Assembly: GCF_018614615.1 (NCBI RefSeq)
Contig: NZ_JAGGOK010000016.1
Span: 20,317 to 84,316 of the forward strand
Length of the DNA stretch: 64,000 bases
Reading direction: 5' to 3'
Source: Streptomyces sp. ISL-100
Lineage (GTDB): Bacteria > Actinomycetota > Actinomycetes > Streptomycetales > Streptomycetaceae
Position 1 is the first letter of the stretch; the number at the start of each line of letters is the position of its first letter. A model generated the notes under the pieces. The model was not told the origin of the DNA. It was given only the letters and a program-made list of their open reading frames with translations, and did no database searches. Positions 34,120 to 41,657 of the stretch are shown in pieces. A program made the position numbers and the translations under genes.

Positions 34120-34298
34120 GTCACCCAGCTCGCGGCGCCCGCGAGCAGCAGCCCGAGGCAGATGACGGGGAGCGCGAGGTAGGCCGGGACCTGCCATGCG
34201 CCCGTGGCGTCTGCCGTGTACGCCGCTGCCGTGCCCAGCACGACGAGGCCGCTGATCAGCTTGCCGGGCCTGAATTGGTGCGCGTCACTTCGCGGCAC
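34026..34298 (-). CDS. Small membrane protein, 90 aa, translationally coupled to the PspC gene
   Basis: Two hydrophobic spans (LISGLVVLGTAAAYTADATG, YLALPVICLGLLLAGAASW) are followed by a basic tail (VRRRRAARAASMERN). The GTG start at 34296-34298 lies inside the end of the upstream PspC-domain gene with a strong ribosome binding site GGAGGTGACCC, so coupling is likely. The 3' part of the gene overlaps the convergent DoxX coding sequence by 94 bp, unusual for two real genes; the C-terminal ~30 residues are low complexity and would tolerate this. It may be an accessory part of the PspC system. Confidence 0.6.
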   Translation of the reverse strand: MPRSDAHQFRPGKLISGLVVLGTAAAYTADATGAWQVPAYLALPVICLGLLLAGAASWVTYSVRRRRAARAASMERNAAPASTSGSQAMR

Positions 34299-35631
34299 GG
34301 GTCACCTCCACCTGTCCGACGCCGACTTCCAGATGCAGCTGGAGTGTCCCGGCGGGCTTGCCACTCTGCGGCCGCCCGTTGGCCGGCTCCGGCTCCGGCT
34401 CCAGTGTCCGGCGCCGGTCCTGGTCCGTCCGTACGTCGAAGTCCTGTCGCTTCTCTCCCGGCAGCTGGATGTCACCGACACCCACCTGCATGCGCAGTTC
34501 CACCCTCACGTCCTTCGGTACGACGACCCTGAGCTGCCCGGCACCGACCTCGGCCCGGGTGGCCACGGAGGAATCCGCCGGCACGCGTACGCCGCTGAGG
34601 TCGAGCGTGCCCACGCCGGACCCGAGCTCGTACCGCGGCCGCACGTCCGAGACCGAGGCCGGCTTCCAGTCCGTACGCATCCAGTCCGTGGAGATCTGCT
34701 TCGGCAGCGCGGCGGCGCCGGTCAGCAGCAGCGCGGTGATCAGGGTGAGCAGAATCGTGCCGACGCCCGTACGGCCGCGGAACGCGCTCACCGTGATGCC
34801 GAGCCCGAAGACGGCGAGCGCGCAGGACAGGCCGATCTGGAGGCTCGTGCCGAGCGGCTGCGCGTCCCACGACAGGCCGGTGCCGAGCCCGGCCGCCAGT
34901 ACCGCCAGCAGGAACACCCGGCCGCCGATGCCGCGCGGCCCGCGCGTCGCGGGATCGCGCCGCTGCTGCGGGGGAAGGGCGGGGGCCGCACCCCGGTCCC
35001 GGTCCGGCGCCTCGTTCACGACCGCGCCCTCGGGCCCCCACAGATAGCCGGTGCCGACCGGGCCCGTCGTGCCGTCCTTGACGATGGGATCCCGCCACCA
35101 GGAGGGCGCCCCGGGCACGGGCGGCGCCTGCGTCTCCGGCGGCGCGACGGCGGCCGCCTGTGCGGCCACCGGGTCGACCGGGCCGGTTTCGGGGTCGGTG
35201 AGGCGGCGGCGCTGGGACCAGTAGGTGGCGCCGGCGAGGGCGATGGAGAGCAGCACGGCGAAGCCGAGGACGCTGCCATTGTTCAGCATCGAGAGGAAGA
35301 GGCCGCACCCGACGAGAGCGAAGAGCACGGCGATGAGCGTGGCGCCGTCCACCCGGCCGGTCAGCAGGCGGCGGGCCTCGTTCTCGTCCTCGCCGTCGAG
35401 GGGGATGAAGAGCCAGGCGAAGCCGTAGAAGATGAGGCCGAGACCGCCGGTGGCGGCCAGGACGCCGAGACCGATCCGGAAGATCACCGGGTCGAGGTCG
35501 AAGTGCCGGCCGAGCCCGCCGCACACGCCGCCGACCATCTTCTGCCGCTTGCTGCGGCGAAGCGGCAGTGGTGGTGGCGGTGGTTCTCCGGCGGATGCCG
35601 GGGAAGCGGCGGCGTCGTACGGCTGTGTCAT
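34285..35631 (-). CDS. PspC-domain membrane protein with toast-rack-like C-terminus, 448 aa
   Basis: An N-terminal PspC domain (LRRSKRQKMVGGVCGGLGRH, then YGFAWLFIPL) is followed by several membrane spans (ATLIAVLFALVGCGLFLSML, LGFAVLLSIALAGATYW, VFLLAVLAAGLGTGLSW, IGLSCALAVFGLGITVSAF, TILLTLITALLLTGAAAL). The C-terminal ~120 residues form a repetitive beta region (LGSGVGTLDLSGVRVP, EVGAGQLRVVVPKDVRVELR, GVGDIQLPG, GVGQVEV), like the DUF2154/toast-rack domains of LiaF and PspC-linked regulators. Divergent from a PspC histidine kinase, it resembles EsrI, the inhibitor of the corynebacterial EsrISR envelope-stress system. Start ATG 35629-35631. Confidence 0.85.
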   Translation of the reverse strand: MTQPYDAAASPASAGEPPPPPLPLRRSKRQKMVGGVCGGLGRHFDLDPVIFRIGLGVLAATGGLGLIFYGFAWLFIPLDGEDENEARRLLTGRVDGATLIAVLFALVGCGLFLSMLNNGSVLGFAVLLSIALAGATYWSQRRRLTDPETGPVDPVAAQAAAVAPPETQAPPVPGAPSWWRDPIVKDGTTGPVGTGYLWGPEGAVVNEAPDRDRGAAPALPPQQRRDPATRGPRGIGGRVFLLAVLAAGLGTGLSWDAQPLGTSLQIGLSCALAVFGLGITVSAFRGRTGVGTILLTLITALLLTGAAALPKQISTDWMRTDWKPASVSDVRPRYELGSGVGTLDLSGVRVPADSSVATRAEVGAGQLRVVVPKDVRVELRMQVGVGDIQLPGEKRQDFDVRTDQDRRRTLEPEPEPANGRPQSGKPAGTLQLHLEVGVGQVEVTRAAK

Positions 35632-35833
35632 ACGTCCATGGTGGGGGGCGGTACGGCGCCGCGGCACCCGCCCCGACCCTGGACGATCCCTGATTTCCAC
35701 CCCGACTCACGGCCTCGGGGCGGGCGGGGGCGACAGGCCCGCGGCCCGCTGGTCAGGGTGTGTGGGGGAGTCAGGGGTATGTGGGGGACCGACCCTGATG
35801 CCCGGACCCGCCCGTACATGTGACCATCGGGGC

Positions 35834-37126
35834 ATGCCAGTCGCCACGCCCCGCCGAGCCGCGAGCCCCCTCGGCCCCGAACCGGAGGAGTCGCAGCCGC
35901 GCAAGCTCTATCGCAGCGCCGAAGGGCGGATGCTCGGAGGTGTCGCGCGCGGGCTTGCCGGGCATCTCGGACTGCCGGTGGTCTGGGTGCGGATCGTTTT
36001 CCTCGCGCTCTTCCTCTCGGACGGTCTTGGCGCGGTGCTGTACGCCGTCTTCTGGTTCGTGGTCCCCCTCGGCGTCGGCGGCGTGGACGCGCCGCGCTCG
36101 GCCTTCGAGACCGCACCCGACGGGCGCCGCAAGCTCCGCAAGCCCGACAAGGGCCAGGTCTTCGCACTCTTCGCGCTGCTCGTCGGAGCCGTCACCTTCG
36201 TCACCAACGTCGAGGTGGGAGGCCAGGCCGGGCGGTACGTGTGGCCGGCGCTGCTGATCGGCCTCGGCGTCGTACTCGTCTGGCGCCAGGCAGACAACGC
36301 GCGCCGCGCCCACTGGATGGAGATCGGCCGCCGCCGCCGCATGCTGCAACTGGCACGCGGACTGGCGGGCGTGGCGCTGGTCGGTACGGGCCTGACCGCG
36401 TTCCTGGTCGTACGGGGCTCCGCGGCGCAGCTCGGCAACGTACTGACGGCGGCGCTCGCGGTCATCACCGGCATAGCGCTCCTGGCCGGGCCATGGCTGG
36501 TCCGTATGACCCAGGACCTGTCCGAGGAGCGCCTGATGCGCATCCGCGCCCAGGAACGCGCCGAAGTCGCGGCGCATGTGCACGACTCGGTGCTGCACAC
36601 CCTGACGCTGATCCAGCGCAACGCGGAGGACCCCGGAGAGGTACGGCGCCTGGCACGGGCGCAGGAACGGGAACTCCGTAACTGGCTCTACAAGCCGGAG
36701 GGCAACGGCAAGGACGAGTCGGAGGAGCCCACCACCCTTGCCGAAGCGGTCAAGCGGTCGGCGGCGGAGGTCGAGGACAAGCACGGCGTACCGCTGGAGG
36801 TCGTGGTCGTCGGCGACTGCCCGCTCGACGACAAGCTCGTCGCGCAGATGCAGGCCGCACGCGAGGCAATGGTGAACGCCGCCAAGTACGGTGGCGAGGG
36901 CGGGGCGGTGCAGGTGTACGCGGAGGTCGAGGGCCGGACGGTCTTCGTCTCCGTACGGGACCGGGGGCCGGGGTTCGATCTCGATTCGGTGCCGGACGAC
37001 CGTATGGGCGTACGAGAATCGATCATCGGCCGCATGCAGCGCAACGGCGGCACGGCGAGGCTGCGTTCCGCGCCCGACGGGGGCACGGAAGTCGAGCTTG
37101 AGATGGAGAGGGCGGCGGACGCATGA
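35834..37126 (+). CDS. PspC-domain sensor histidine kinase, 430 aa
   Basis: An N-terminal PspC domain (AEGRMLGGVARGLAGHLGLP to VLYAVFWFVVPLG) is followed by two to four membrane spans and a HisKA_3-type dimerisation segment with phosphoacceptor His250 (AAHVHDSVLHTLTLIQRNAE). The C-terminal HATPase domain has the N box (REAMVNAAKYGGE) and G1 box (RDRGPGFD). It should sense membrane or cell-wall stress and phosphorylate the response regulator encoded by the overlapping next gene (4-bp ATGA overlap). The PspC kinase / PspC membrane protein / LuxR regulator set recalls EsrISR of Corynebacterium. Start ATG 35834. Confidence 0.9.
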   Translation: MPVATPRRAASPLGPEPEESQPRKLYRSAEGRMLGGVARGLAGHLGLPVVWVRIVFLALFLSDGLGAVLYAVFWFVVPLGVGGVDAPRSAFETAPDGRRKLRKPDKGQVFALFALLVGAVTFVTNVEVGGQAGRYVWPALLIGLGVVLVWRQADNARRAHWMEIGRRRRMLQLARGLAGVALVGTGLTAFLVVRGSAAQLGNVLTAALAVITGIALLAGPWLVRMTQDLSEERLMRIRAQERAEVAAHVHDSVLHTLTLIQRNAEDPGEVRRLARAQERELRNWLYKPEGNGKDESEEPTTLAEAVKRSAAEVEDKHGVPLEVVVVGDCPLDDKLVAQMQAAREAMVNAAKYGGEGGAVQVYAEVEGRTVFVSVRDRGPGFDLDSVPDDRMGVRESIIGRMQRNGGTARLRSAPDGGTEVELEMERAADA

Positions 37127-37809
37127 CCGAGACCGAGGGAACGCAGGACAGGCGAGTGCGGGTGGTTCTGGTGGACGACCACCGGATGTTCCGTACAGGA
37201 GTGCAGGCGGAGATCGGGCAGACCGAGACGACCGGCGTCGAGGTGGTCGGCGAAGCCGCCGACGTCGACCAGGCGGTCACGGTCATCACGGCGACCCGCC
37301 CCGAGGTGGTACTGCTCGACGTCCACCTGCCGGGAGGCGGCGGCGTCGAAGTGCTGCGCCGGTGCGCGCCGCTGATGGGCGCGGTGGAGAACCCGGTGCG
37401 GTTCCTGGCGCTGTCGGTGTCGGACGCGGCCGAGGACGTGATCGGGGTGATCCGGGGCGGGGCGCGGGGGTACGTGACGAAGACGATCACGGGCACGGAT
37501 CTCGTCGACTCCATCTTCCGCGTGCAGGACGGCGACGCGGTGTTCTCGCCCCGGCTGGCGGGCTTCGTGCTGGACGCGTTCGCGTCGACGGACGCGCCGC
37601 CGGTGGACGAGGACCTGGACCGGCTGACGCAGCGGGAGCGGGAGGTGTTGCGGCTGATCGCGCGGGGTTACGCGTACAAGGAGATCGCGAAGCAGCTCTT
37701 CATCTCGGTGAAGACGGTCGAGTCGCATGTGTCGGCGGTGCTGCGCAAGCTTCAGCTTTCGAACCGGCATGAGCTGACGCGGTGGGCTACGGCGCGCCGG
37801 CTGGTGTGA
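37123..37809 (+). CDS. NarL/LuxR-family response regulator, 228 aa
   Basis: Receiver domain with acidic pocket (VVLVDDHRMFRTG), phosphoacceptor Asp66 (VVLLDVHLPGGGG), conserved Ser/Thr (LALSVSD) and Lys (GYVTKTITG), followed by a LuxR HTH (LTQREREVLRLIARGYAYKEIAKQL, SVKTVESHVSAVLRKLQL). It is the partner of the upstream PspC histidine kinase, with ATGA start/stop overlap. Targets are unknown; by analogy with Esr or Lia systems they would include the divergent PspC-protein gene. The 3' end overlaps the convergent MerR-type pseudogene by 23 bp. Confidence 0.93.
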   Translation: MTETEGTQDRRVRVVLVDDHRMFRTGVQAEIGQTETTGVEVVGEAADVDQAVTVITATRPEVVLLDVHLPGGGGVEVLRRCAPLMGAVENPVRFLALSVSDAAEDVIGVIRGGARGYVTKTITGTDLVDSIFRVQDGDAVFSPRLAGFVLDAFASTDAPPVDEDLDRLTQREREVLRLIARGYAYKEIAKQLFISVKTVESHVSAVLRKLQLSNRHELTRWATARRLV

Positions 37810-38185
37810 CGGTCTGTGGTGCGACCGGCTCCGGTGTGACGGTCTGGAGGTACTCGTCCATGGCGTCCCTGTTGCGGATGAGGCACTCGATGCGCTCGGT
37901 CATCCGGTCGCGTTCGCGTTGCAGCGTGGCGAGCATCTCCGGTGTCGCGTCGGGGAAGTGGATGACGCGGGGCTTGTCGAGGCAGGGGAGGATCTGCTTG
38001 ATGATGCGGGTCGGCAGCCCGGCGTCGAGCAGCCCTCTGATCTGCATGACCCGGTCGACGAAGCGCTCGTCGTACTCGCGGTAGCCGTTGGGGGAGCGGT
38101 CGGCGGCGATCAGGCCCTGCTCTTCGTAGTAACGCAGCAGTCGCCGGGGTGTGTTGGTGCGCTACGACAGCTCTCCGATTCGCAT
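37787..38185 (-). pseudogene. MerR-family regulator with in-frame TAG at codon 8
   Basis: Read from ATG 38183-38185 the frame gives MRIGELS, then TAG (38162-38164), then RTNTPRRLLRYYEEQGLIAA, a textbook MerR N-terminus, and continues without further stops through the dimerisation helix to 37787. Everything else is intact: 132 codons, winged HTH, coiled coil. The only lesion is the amber codon. Restart at the internal ATG 38047 would lack the DNA-binding domain. A clean MerR-type operator remains in front of the divergent MFS gene. Either a recent nonsense mutation or a sequencing error; amber readthrough would restore the full protein. Confidence 0.85.
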
Positions 38186-38214
38186 GTGACCTGCCTCACG
38201 TCTCGCTGGCCGCG

Positions 38215-38240
38215 TTGACCCTCACATCAATGTGAGGGTC
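38215..38240 (+). promoter_or_regulatory. MerR-type operator/promoter of the MFS gene
   Basis: A perfect dyad GACCCTCACAT-CA-ATGTGAGGGTC (11-bp arms, 38217-38240) begins inside a TTGACC -35 box at 38215-38220. MerR regulators bind exactly such dyads placed between -35 and -10. The -10 is not obvious: CATATC at 38245-38250 would be too far. The MFS ATG follows 14 bp after the dyad. Confidence 0.75.
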
Positions 38241-38254
38241 CGAGCATATCGAGC

Positions 38255-39532
38255 ATGCGAAACCACACAACAGAGCTCACCCGCCCCGGAGTCGAACCCG
38301 AATCCGGAGTCGAATCCGGCGTCGAGTCCGGAGTCGAGTCCGGATCCAAGCCCCAGAAGCTGCCGCTGCCCGCCCTCCTGGCGCTGGCCACCGCCGTCTT
38401 CATCACCAGCCTGACCGAGACGCTCCCCGCCGGTCTGCTGCCGGCGATGAGTGCAGACCTGGGCGTCAGCGAGTCTGCGACAGGCCAGACGGTGACGATC
38501 TATGCGATAGGCACTGCCCTCACGGCGATCCCGTTGACTGCGGCCACGTCAGGGTGGCGGCGCAAGCGCCTGCTGCTGACGGCGATGGCGGGATTCGCCT
38601 CCGCCAACACGGTCACGGCGCTCTCCGAGACTTACTCCCTCACCATGGTGGCCCGCTTCGTCGCCGGAGTGGCGGCGGGCCTCGCCTGGGCGCTGCTCGC
38701 CGGTTATGCCCGCCGCATGGCGCCCGTACATCTGCAAGGCAAGGCGATCGCGATCGCCATGGCCGGGATACCGGTCGCCCTGTCGGTGGGCGTTCCGGCG
38801 GGGACCTTCCTCGGCAAGGCGCTCAGCTGGCAGGTGGCGTTTCTGATGATGACGGCGCTGACTGTCGGCCTGCTGGGATGGATCACCGCGACGGTCCCTG
38901 ACTATCCCGGCGAGCGGCGGCAGGACGGCCGCCGGGCGCCGGTTCTGCGGGCGTTGCGCGTGCCGGGCGTAACGCCGGTCCTGTTCGTGACCTTCGCCTT
39001 CGTGCTGGCCCACACCGTCCTCTACACCTTCATCGCCACGTTCCTCGCCCGGCTCGGCATGGGCGACTCGACCGACCTCGTGCTGCTGGTCTTCGGCGCC
39101 GCGTCCCTGATGAGCATCTGGATCGTAGGCGCGCAGATCAACCGCCGGTTGCGCGCTCTGACCGTGGCCAGCACCGTCCTGGTGGCCGTGGCGGCCGCGA
39201 TCCTGGCGGTCCTGGCCGACAGTCCCGCCATGGTGTACGTCGCGGTGACGCTGTGGGGGCTCGGATGGGGAGGTGCGCCCACCCTCCTGCAAACCGCCGT
39301 GGGTGACGCGGGGGGCGACGCGGCGGACGCCGCGCAGGCCATGCTCGTCACCTTGTGGAACGCGGCCATGGCGGGCGGTGGGCTGGCGGGCGGGATCCTG
39401 CTCGACCGCCTCGGCCCGACCTCCTTCCCGTGGAGCGTCCTTGTACTGCTGGTGCCGGTGCTGCTGGTGGTGACGGCGGCTCGGATGCACGGTTTCCCGG
39501 CGCGGCGGCGACGTACGAGCGCGACCTCATGA
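38255..39532 (+). CDS. MFS transporter (DHA-type efflux/arabinose-efflux-like), 425 aa
   Basis: Twelve hydrophobic segments in the MFS pattern, beginning LLALATAVFITSLTETLPAG. The loop 2-3 motif region is SGWRRKRLLL and motif C-like glycine pattern AIAMAGIPVALSVGVPAGTFLG suggest a drug:H+ antiporter of the YdhP/AraJ type. Residues ~15-31 are a tandem ESGV repeat made by 12-bp DNA repeats. Divergent from the MerR-type gene and preceded by its operator, so it was probably an inducible efflux pump; with the regulator carrying a stop codon its control is uncertain. ATG 38255. Confidence 0.88.
   Translation: MRNHTTELTRPGVEPESGVESGVESGVESGSKPQKLPLPALLALATAVFITSLTETLPAGLLPAMSADLGVSESATGQTVTIYAIGTALTAIPLTAATSGWRRKRLLLTAMAGFASANTVTALSETYSLTMVARFVAGVAAGLAWALLAGYARRMAPVHLQGKAIAIAMAGIPVALSVGVPAGTFLGKALSWQVAFLMMTALTVGLLGWITATVPDYPGERRQDGRRAPVLRALRVPGVTPVLFVTFAFVLAHTVLYTFIATFLARLGMGDSTDLVLLVFGAASLMSIWIVGAQINRRLRALTVASTVLVAVAAAILAVLADSPAMVYVAVTLWGLGWGGAPTLLQTAVGDAGGDAADAAQAMLVTLWNAAMAGGGLAGGILLDRLGPTSFPWSVLVLLVPVLLVVTAARMHGFPARRRRTSATS
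38289..38346 (+). repeat. 12-bp tandem repeats in the 5' end of the MFS gene
   Basis: Units GAGTCGAATCCG, GCGTCGAGTCCG and GAGTCGAGTCCG lie at 38307, 38319 and 38331, with a more degenerate unit before them. They encode repeated Glu-Ser-Gly-Val in the cytoplasmic N-terminus. Unit length is a multiple of 3, so copy-number change would not shift the frame. Confidence 0.8.
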
Positions 39533-39537
39533 GGGCC

Positions 39538-40125
39538 TTACGCCGCCTCCTCGGCCAGCATCTCGCGGGCGTCCATCAGGGCGAAGCCGAGGAGGTTGAG
39601 GCCGCGCCAGGTGGTGGGGGAGGCGGCGCGTCCGTCGTCGGCTGCGAGGCCGATGCCCCAGACCCGGTCGTGCGGACTGGCTTCGACGAGGACGCGGTTG
39701 CGGGTGGCGAGGAGGTACTGGAGGAGGGCGTCGTGCTGGCCGAACTTGGCGATGCTGCCGCGCACGACGATTCCGTAGCGGTGCTCGCGCCAGGTCGCCT
39801 CGTCGAAGCCGGCGACTTGGCGGCCGAGGGCCTTCGCTTCGGCGGGGGTCTTGGCCCGGAGGATCTTGGCGGCGGATTCGTCATCCCCGAAGAGCCAGCC
39901 CTTGTGCGCCATCATGTAGTGCTCGGCGGAGCGGTAGGTGTGACCGTCCTCGGTGAACTCGACGGGCCACCACTGACTGAGGCAGCCGGGCCCGGCTGCG
40001 GTGCCGGGGGTTGGCCGGTGGCCCCAGAAATAGAGGTAGCGCAGGCGCGCGTTTGTTGTCTGTTCTGCGGCGATGGCCTCCGCGACGGATTTGGGGAGAG
40101 GGCTGCTGCGAGGGTTGTTGGGCAT
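39538..40125 (-). CDS. NADAR (YbiA/RibX-like) domain protein, 195 aa
   Basis: The NADAR fold is recognisable from LYFWGHRPTP near the start, LSQWWPVEFTEDGHTYRSAEHYMMAHKG (conserved SAEHYMM), ILRAKTPAEAKALGRQVAGF, and the C-terminal DRVWGIGLAADDG with TWRGLNLLGFALMDAR. Proteins of this type hydrolyse riboflavin-pathway intermediates (YbiA) or reverse ADP-ribose adducts on guanine. Start ATG 40123-40125 gives a normal length. It lies 10 bp downstream of the broken ATP-binding gene on the same strand and may have been co-transcribed with it. Confidence 0.88.
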   Translation of the reverse strand: MPNNPRSSPLPKSVAEAIAAEQTTNARLRYLYFWGHRPTPGTAAGPGCLSQWWPVEFTEDGHTYRSAEHYMMAHKGWLFGDDESAAKILRAKTPAEAKALGRQVAGFDEATWREHRYGIVVRGSIAKFGQHDALLQYLLATRNRVLVEASPHDRVWGIGLAADDGRAASPTTWRGLNLLGFALMDAREMLAEEAA

Positions 40126-40135
40126 GGGCGCACCG

Positions 40136-40567
40136 TTACACACCCCCGTCGGCCGCCTCAAGGCAATTGACCTCCAACCACACCGTCTTGCCGGCCCCGC
40201 ACTCACGCGGCGCGGCTACCTACTGCGAGGCAAGCGTGTCTACCAACGCGAGGCAGCGCCCGGTCTTGTCGTCCGGCGAGGCGTCGCGCGGATGCGGGAG
40301 TACGACGCAGGCGTCGAAGACCTCGATGCGCAGGATGGCGACTGTTTGCTGCTGCACGGCCAACCGCACCCAGATCTCCCGGCCGGGCGCGCAGCCCGCG
40401 TGACGCAGGGCGTTGGTCATGAGCTCGCTGAGAAGAAGGGTCGTGGTCTCGGCGGCGTCGTCGGGGACCTTCCACGCCCGGGCTTGGCCGACGAGGAGGG
40501 TACGGGCGCGGCCGACGCTGCGGGGGAGGGGGCGGCGGGGGAAGTGCCACTCGATGTGGTCGTTCAT
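40136..40567 (-). pseudogene. RsbW/SpoIIAB-like ATP-binding protein with in-frame TAG at codon 116
   Basis: The frame from ATG 40565-40567 encodes a small GHKL ATPase of the kind common in Streptomyces (SVGRARTLLVGQARAWKVPDD, LLLSELMTNALRHAG with the N box, GRCLALVDTLASQ). At 40220-40222 a TAG interrupts; the frame then continues in perfect register with VAAPRECGAGKTVWLEVNCLE to the expected C-terminal end at 40136-40138. The lost ~28 residues contain the last strand of the domain. The tail fits the family so well that the TAG must be recent. Such proteins normally partner with XRE-DUF5753 and DUF397 genes, whose remains lie next door. Confidence 0.82.
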
Positions 40568-40636
40568 GGCTCATACCGTGCGGAAACGGCATGGCTGGGT
40601 GGAGTAACGGCCCCGGTGCAGAGGGTGGTTGTAACC

Positions 40637-41148
40637 ATGGCAAACCCCGAGCCGCCGATGGCGTGGCGGTACTGCGGCAATCAGATCAAGCGCTGGCGCG
40701 AGCGGGCGGGTGTGACGCGGGAGGCACTGGCCAAGGAGGCCAGTTGCAGCTACGGGTACGTAAAGGCGATAGAGGCGGGGCGGCGAAAGCCGACGCTGCA
40801 TCTGCCTCAGGTGGCGGATGGGTATTGCGGGGCGCGTCGAGTGCAGCTTTGTTCTGTACGAAGCTGTCGTGCGGTGCCCGGTGGGTGGGCCGGCGGCGCA
40901 CAAGGAGCAGCTGTTGCACCTGCTGGAGGTCGGCGCGCTCCGTCATGTCTCAATCCAGGTGCTGCCGTTCAGCGCGGGCGCAAACCCAGTCGACGTACAG
41001 CGGCACCGAGGGAGGCAACTGCGTAGAGGTCGCCACCTGCCCCAGCACCGTCCATGTCCGGGACTCGAAGGTGAAGGGCGGTCCTCAACTCGCAGTGCCC
41101 GCCCCGTCCTGGGCCGCGTTCGTCACGTACGCAGCGGGAGTGTCCTGA
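40637..41148 (+). pseudogene. Collapsed XRE-DUF5753 regulator and DUF397 gene
   Basis: Three pieces in three frames: from ATG 40637 an XRE HTH (IKRWRERAGVTREALAKEAS, CSYGYVKAIEAGRRKPTLHL); then in another frame the DUF5753 middle (FVLYEAVVRCPVGGPAAHKE, LLHLLEVGALRHVSIQVLPF); then in a third frame the end of a DUF397 protein (GGNCVEVATCPSTVHVRDSK, PSWAAFVTYA) ending TGA near 41148. About 100 residues between HTH and DUF5753 and the junction to DUF397 are deleted. These are the two partners of WhiJ/BldB-type (AbaA-like) regulatory cassettes, here reduced to a single unreadable locus. Confidence 0.85.
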
Positions 41149-41548
41149 GCGGGGCGTTGATGGGCCTGGGGCGTTGTTTGCCTCTGCTGTGGGGGCCGCC
41201 TTTTCGGAGGGTGGCGTCGGAGGGCCGCCCCTCAAGGGCGCTCCTGCGTCGCGTCGCCTGCGGCGATTGCGCTCCGCTCCACCCTTGACCGCCGACCCTC
41301 CGCCGCAATGCTTCTGGGGGGCGGCCCCCGGGGGGAGCCCACGGGGAAGGCTCGGGGAGTGGCTGGTGTGGCGTTGCCGGGCGGCGGGCCCGGTGAGTGG
41401 GGCGCACGACGTCCAGGGGGCGGCTCGGCCCCAGGCTCAGCGACTGCGGCGACGGCCGTTGATTGCGACATCCCCATTCCCACGCCACGAGCACCCACGA
41501 CGGCGGCCGATTGGCCGGTCGGGTCGACGTGCGGACTCATGTCTGAGC
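41149..41548. other. 400-bp gap without a credible gene
   Basis: The sequence is very GC-rich and contains an intergenic motif block I associate with dispersed Streptomyces non-coding repeats (GTGGAGCGCAATCGCC on the minus strand, followed by a stretch of GCGAC repeats and GGGGCGGCCC hairpins). Open frames on both strands are Pro/Arg/Gly-rich shadows. No promoter, RNA gene or att site recognised. Confidence 0.45.
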
Positions 41549-41648
41549 GGGTGGGACGCATGAGTTGAATGGGGGGACTCGAGACGGTGTGGCGTCCACC
41601 CCGGCCGGTGATCGGTTGGGCCGCAAGCACGTTGCTGATGTGGGTGGG
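41549..41648 (+). repeat. Left copy of a 100-bp inverted repeat
   Basis: This 100-bp block matches the reverse complement of 43033-43132 at about 94 of 100 positions, without gaps. It contains CGCATGAGTTGAATGGGGGG and CCGGTGATCGGTTGGG. Together the copies flank 1.38 kb holding one membrane-protein gene. Neither copy carries a transposase or a recognisable IS end. Confidence 0.85.
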
Positions 41649-41657
41649 GGCAATTGG

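Noticed and set aside
35432..35833. Upstream extension of the PspC histidine kinase frame
   Set aside because: The added 134 residues are Pro/Arg-rich and antisense to the divergent PspC gene; the ATG at 35834 starts directly before the PspC domain.
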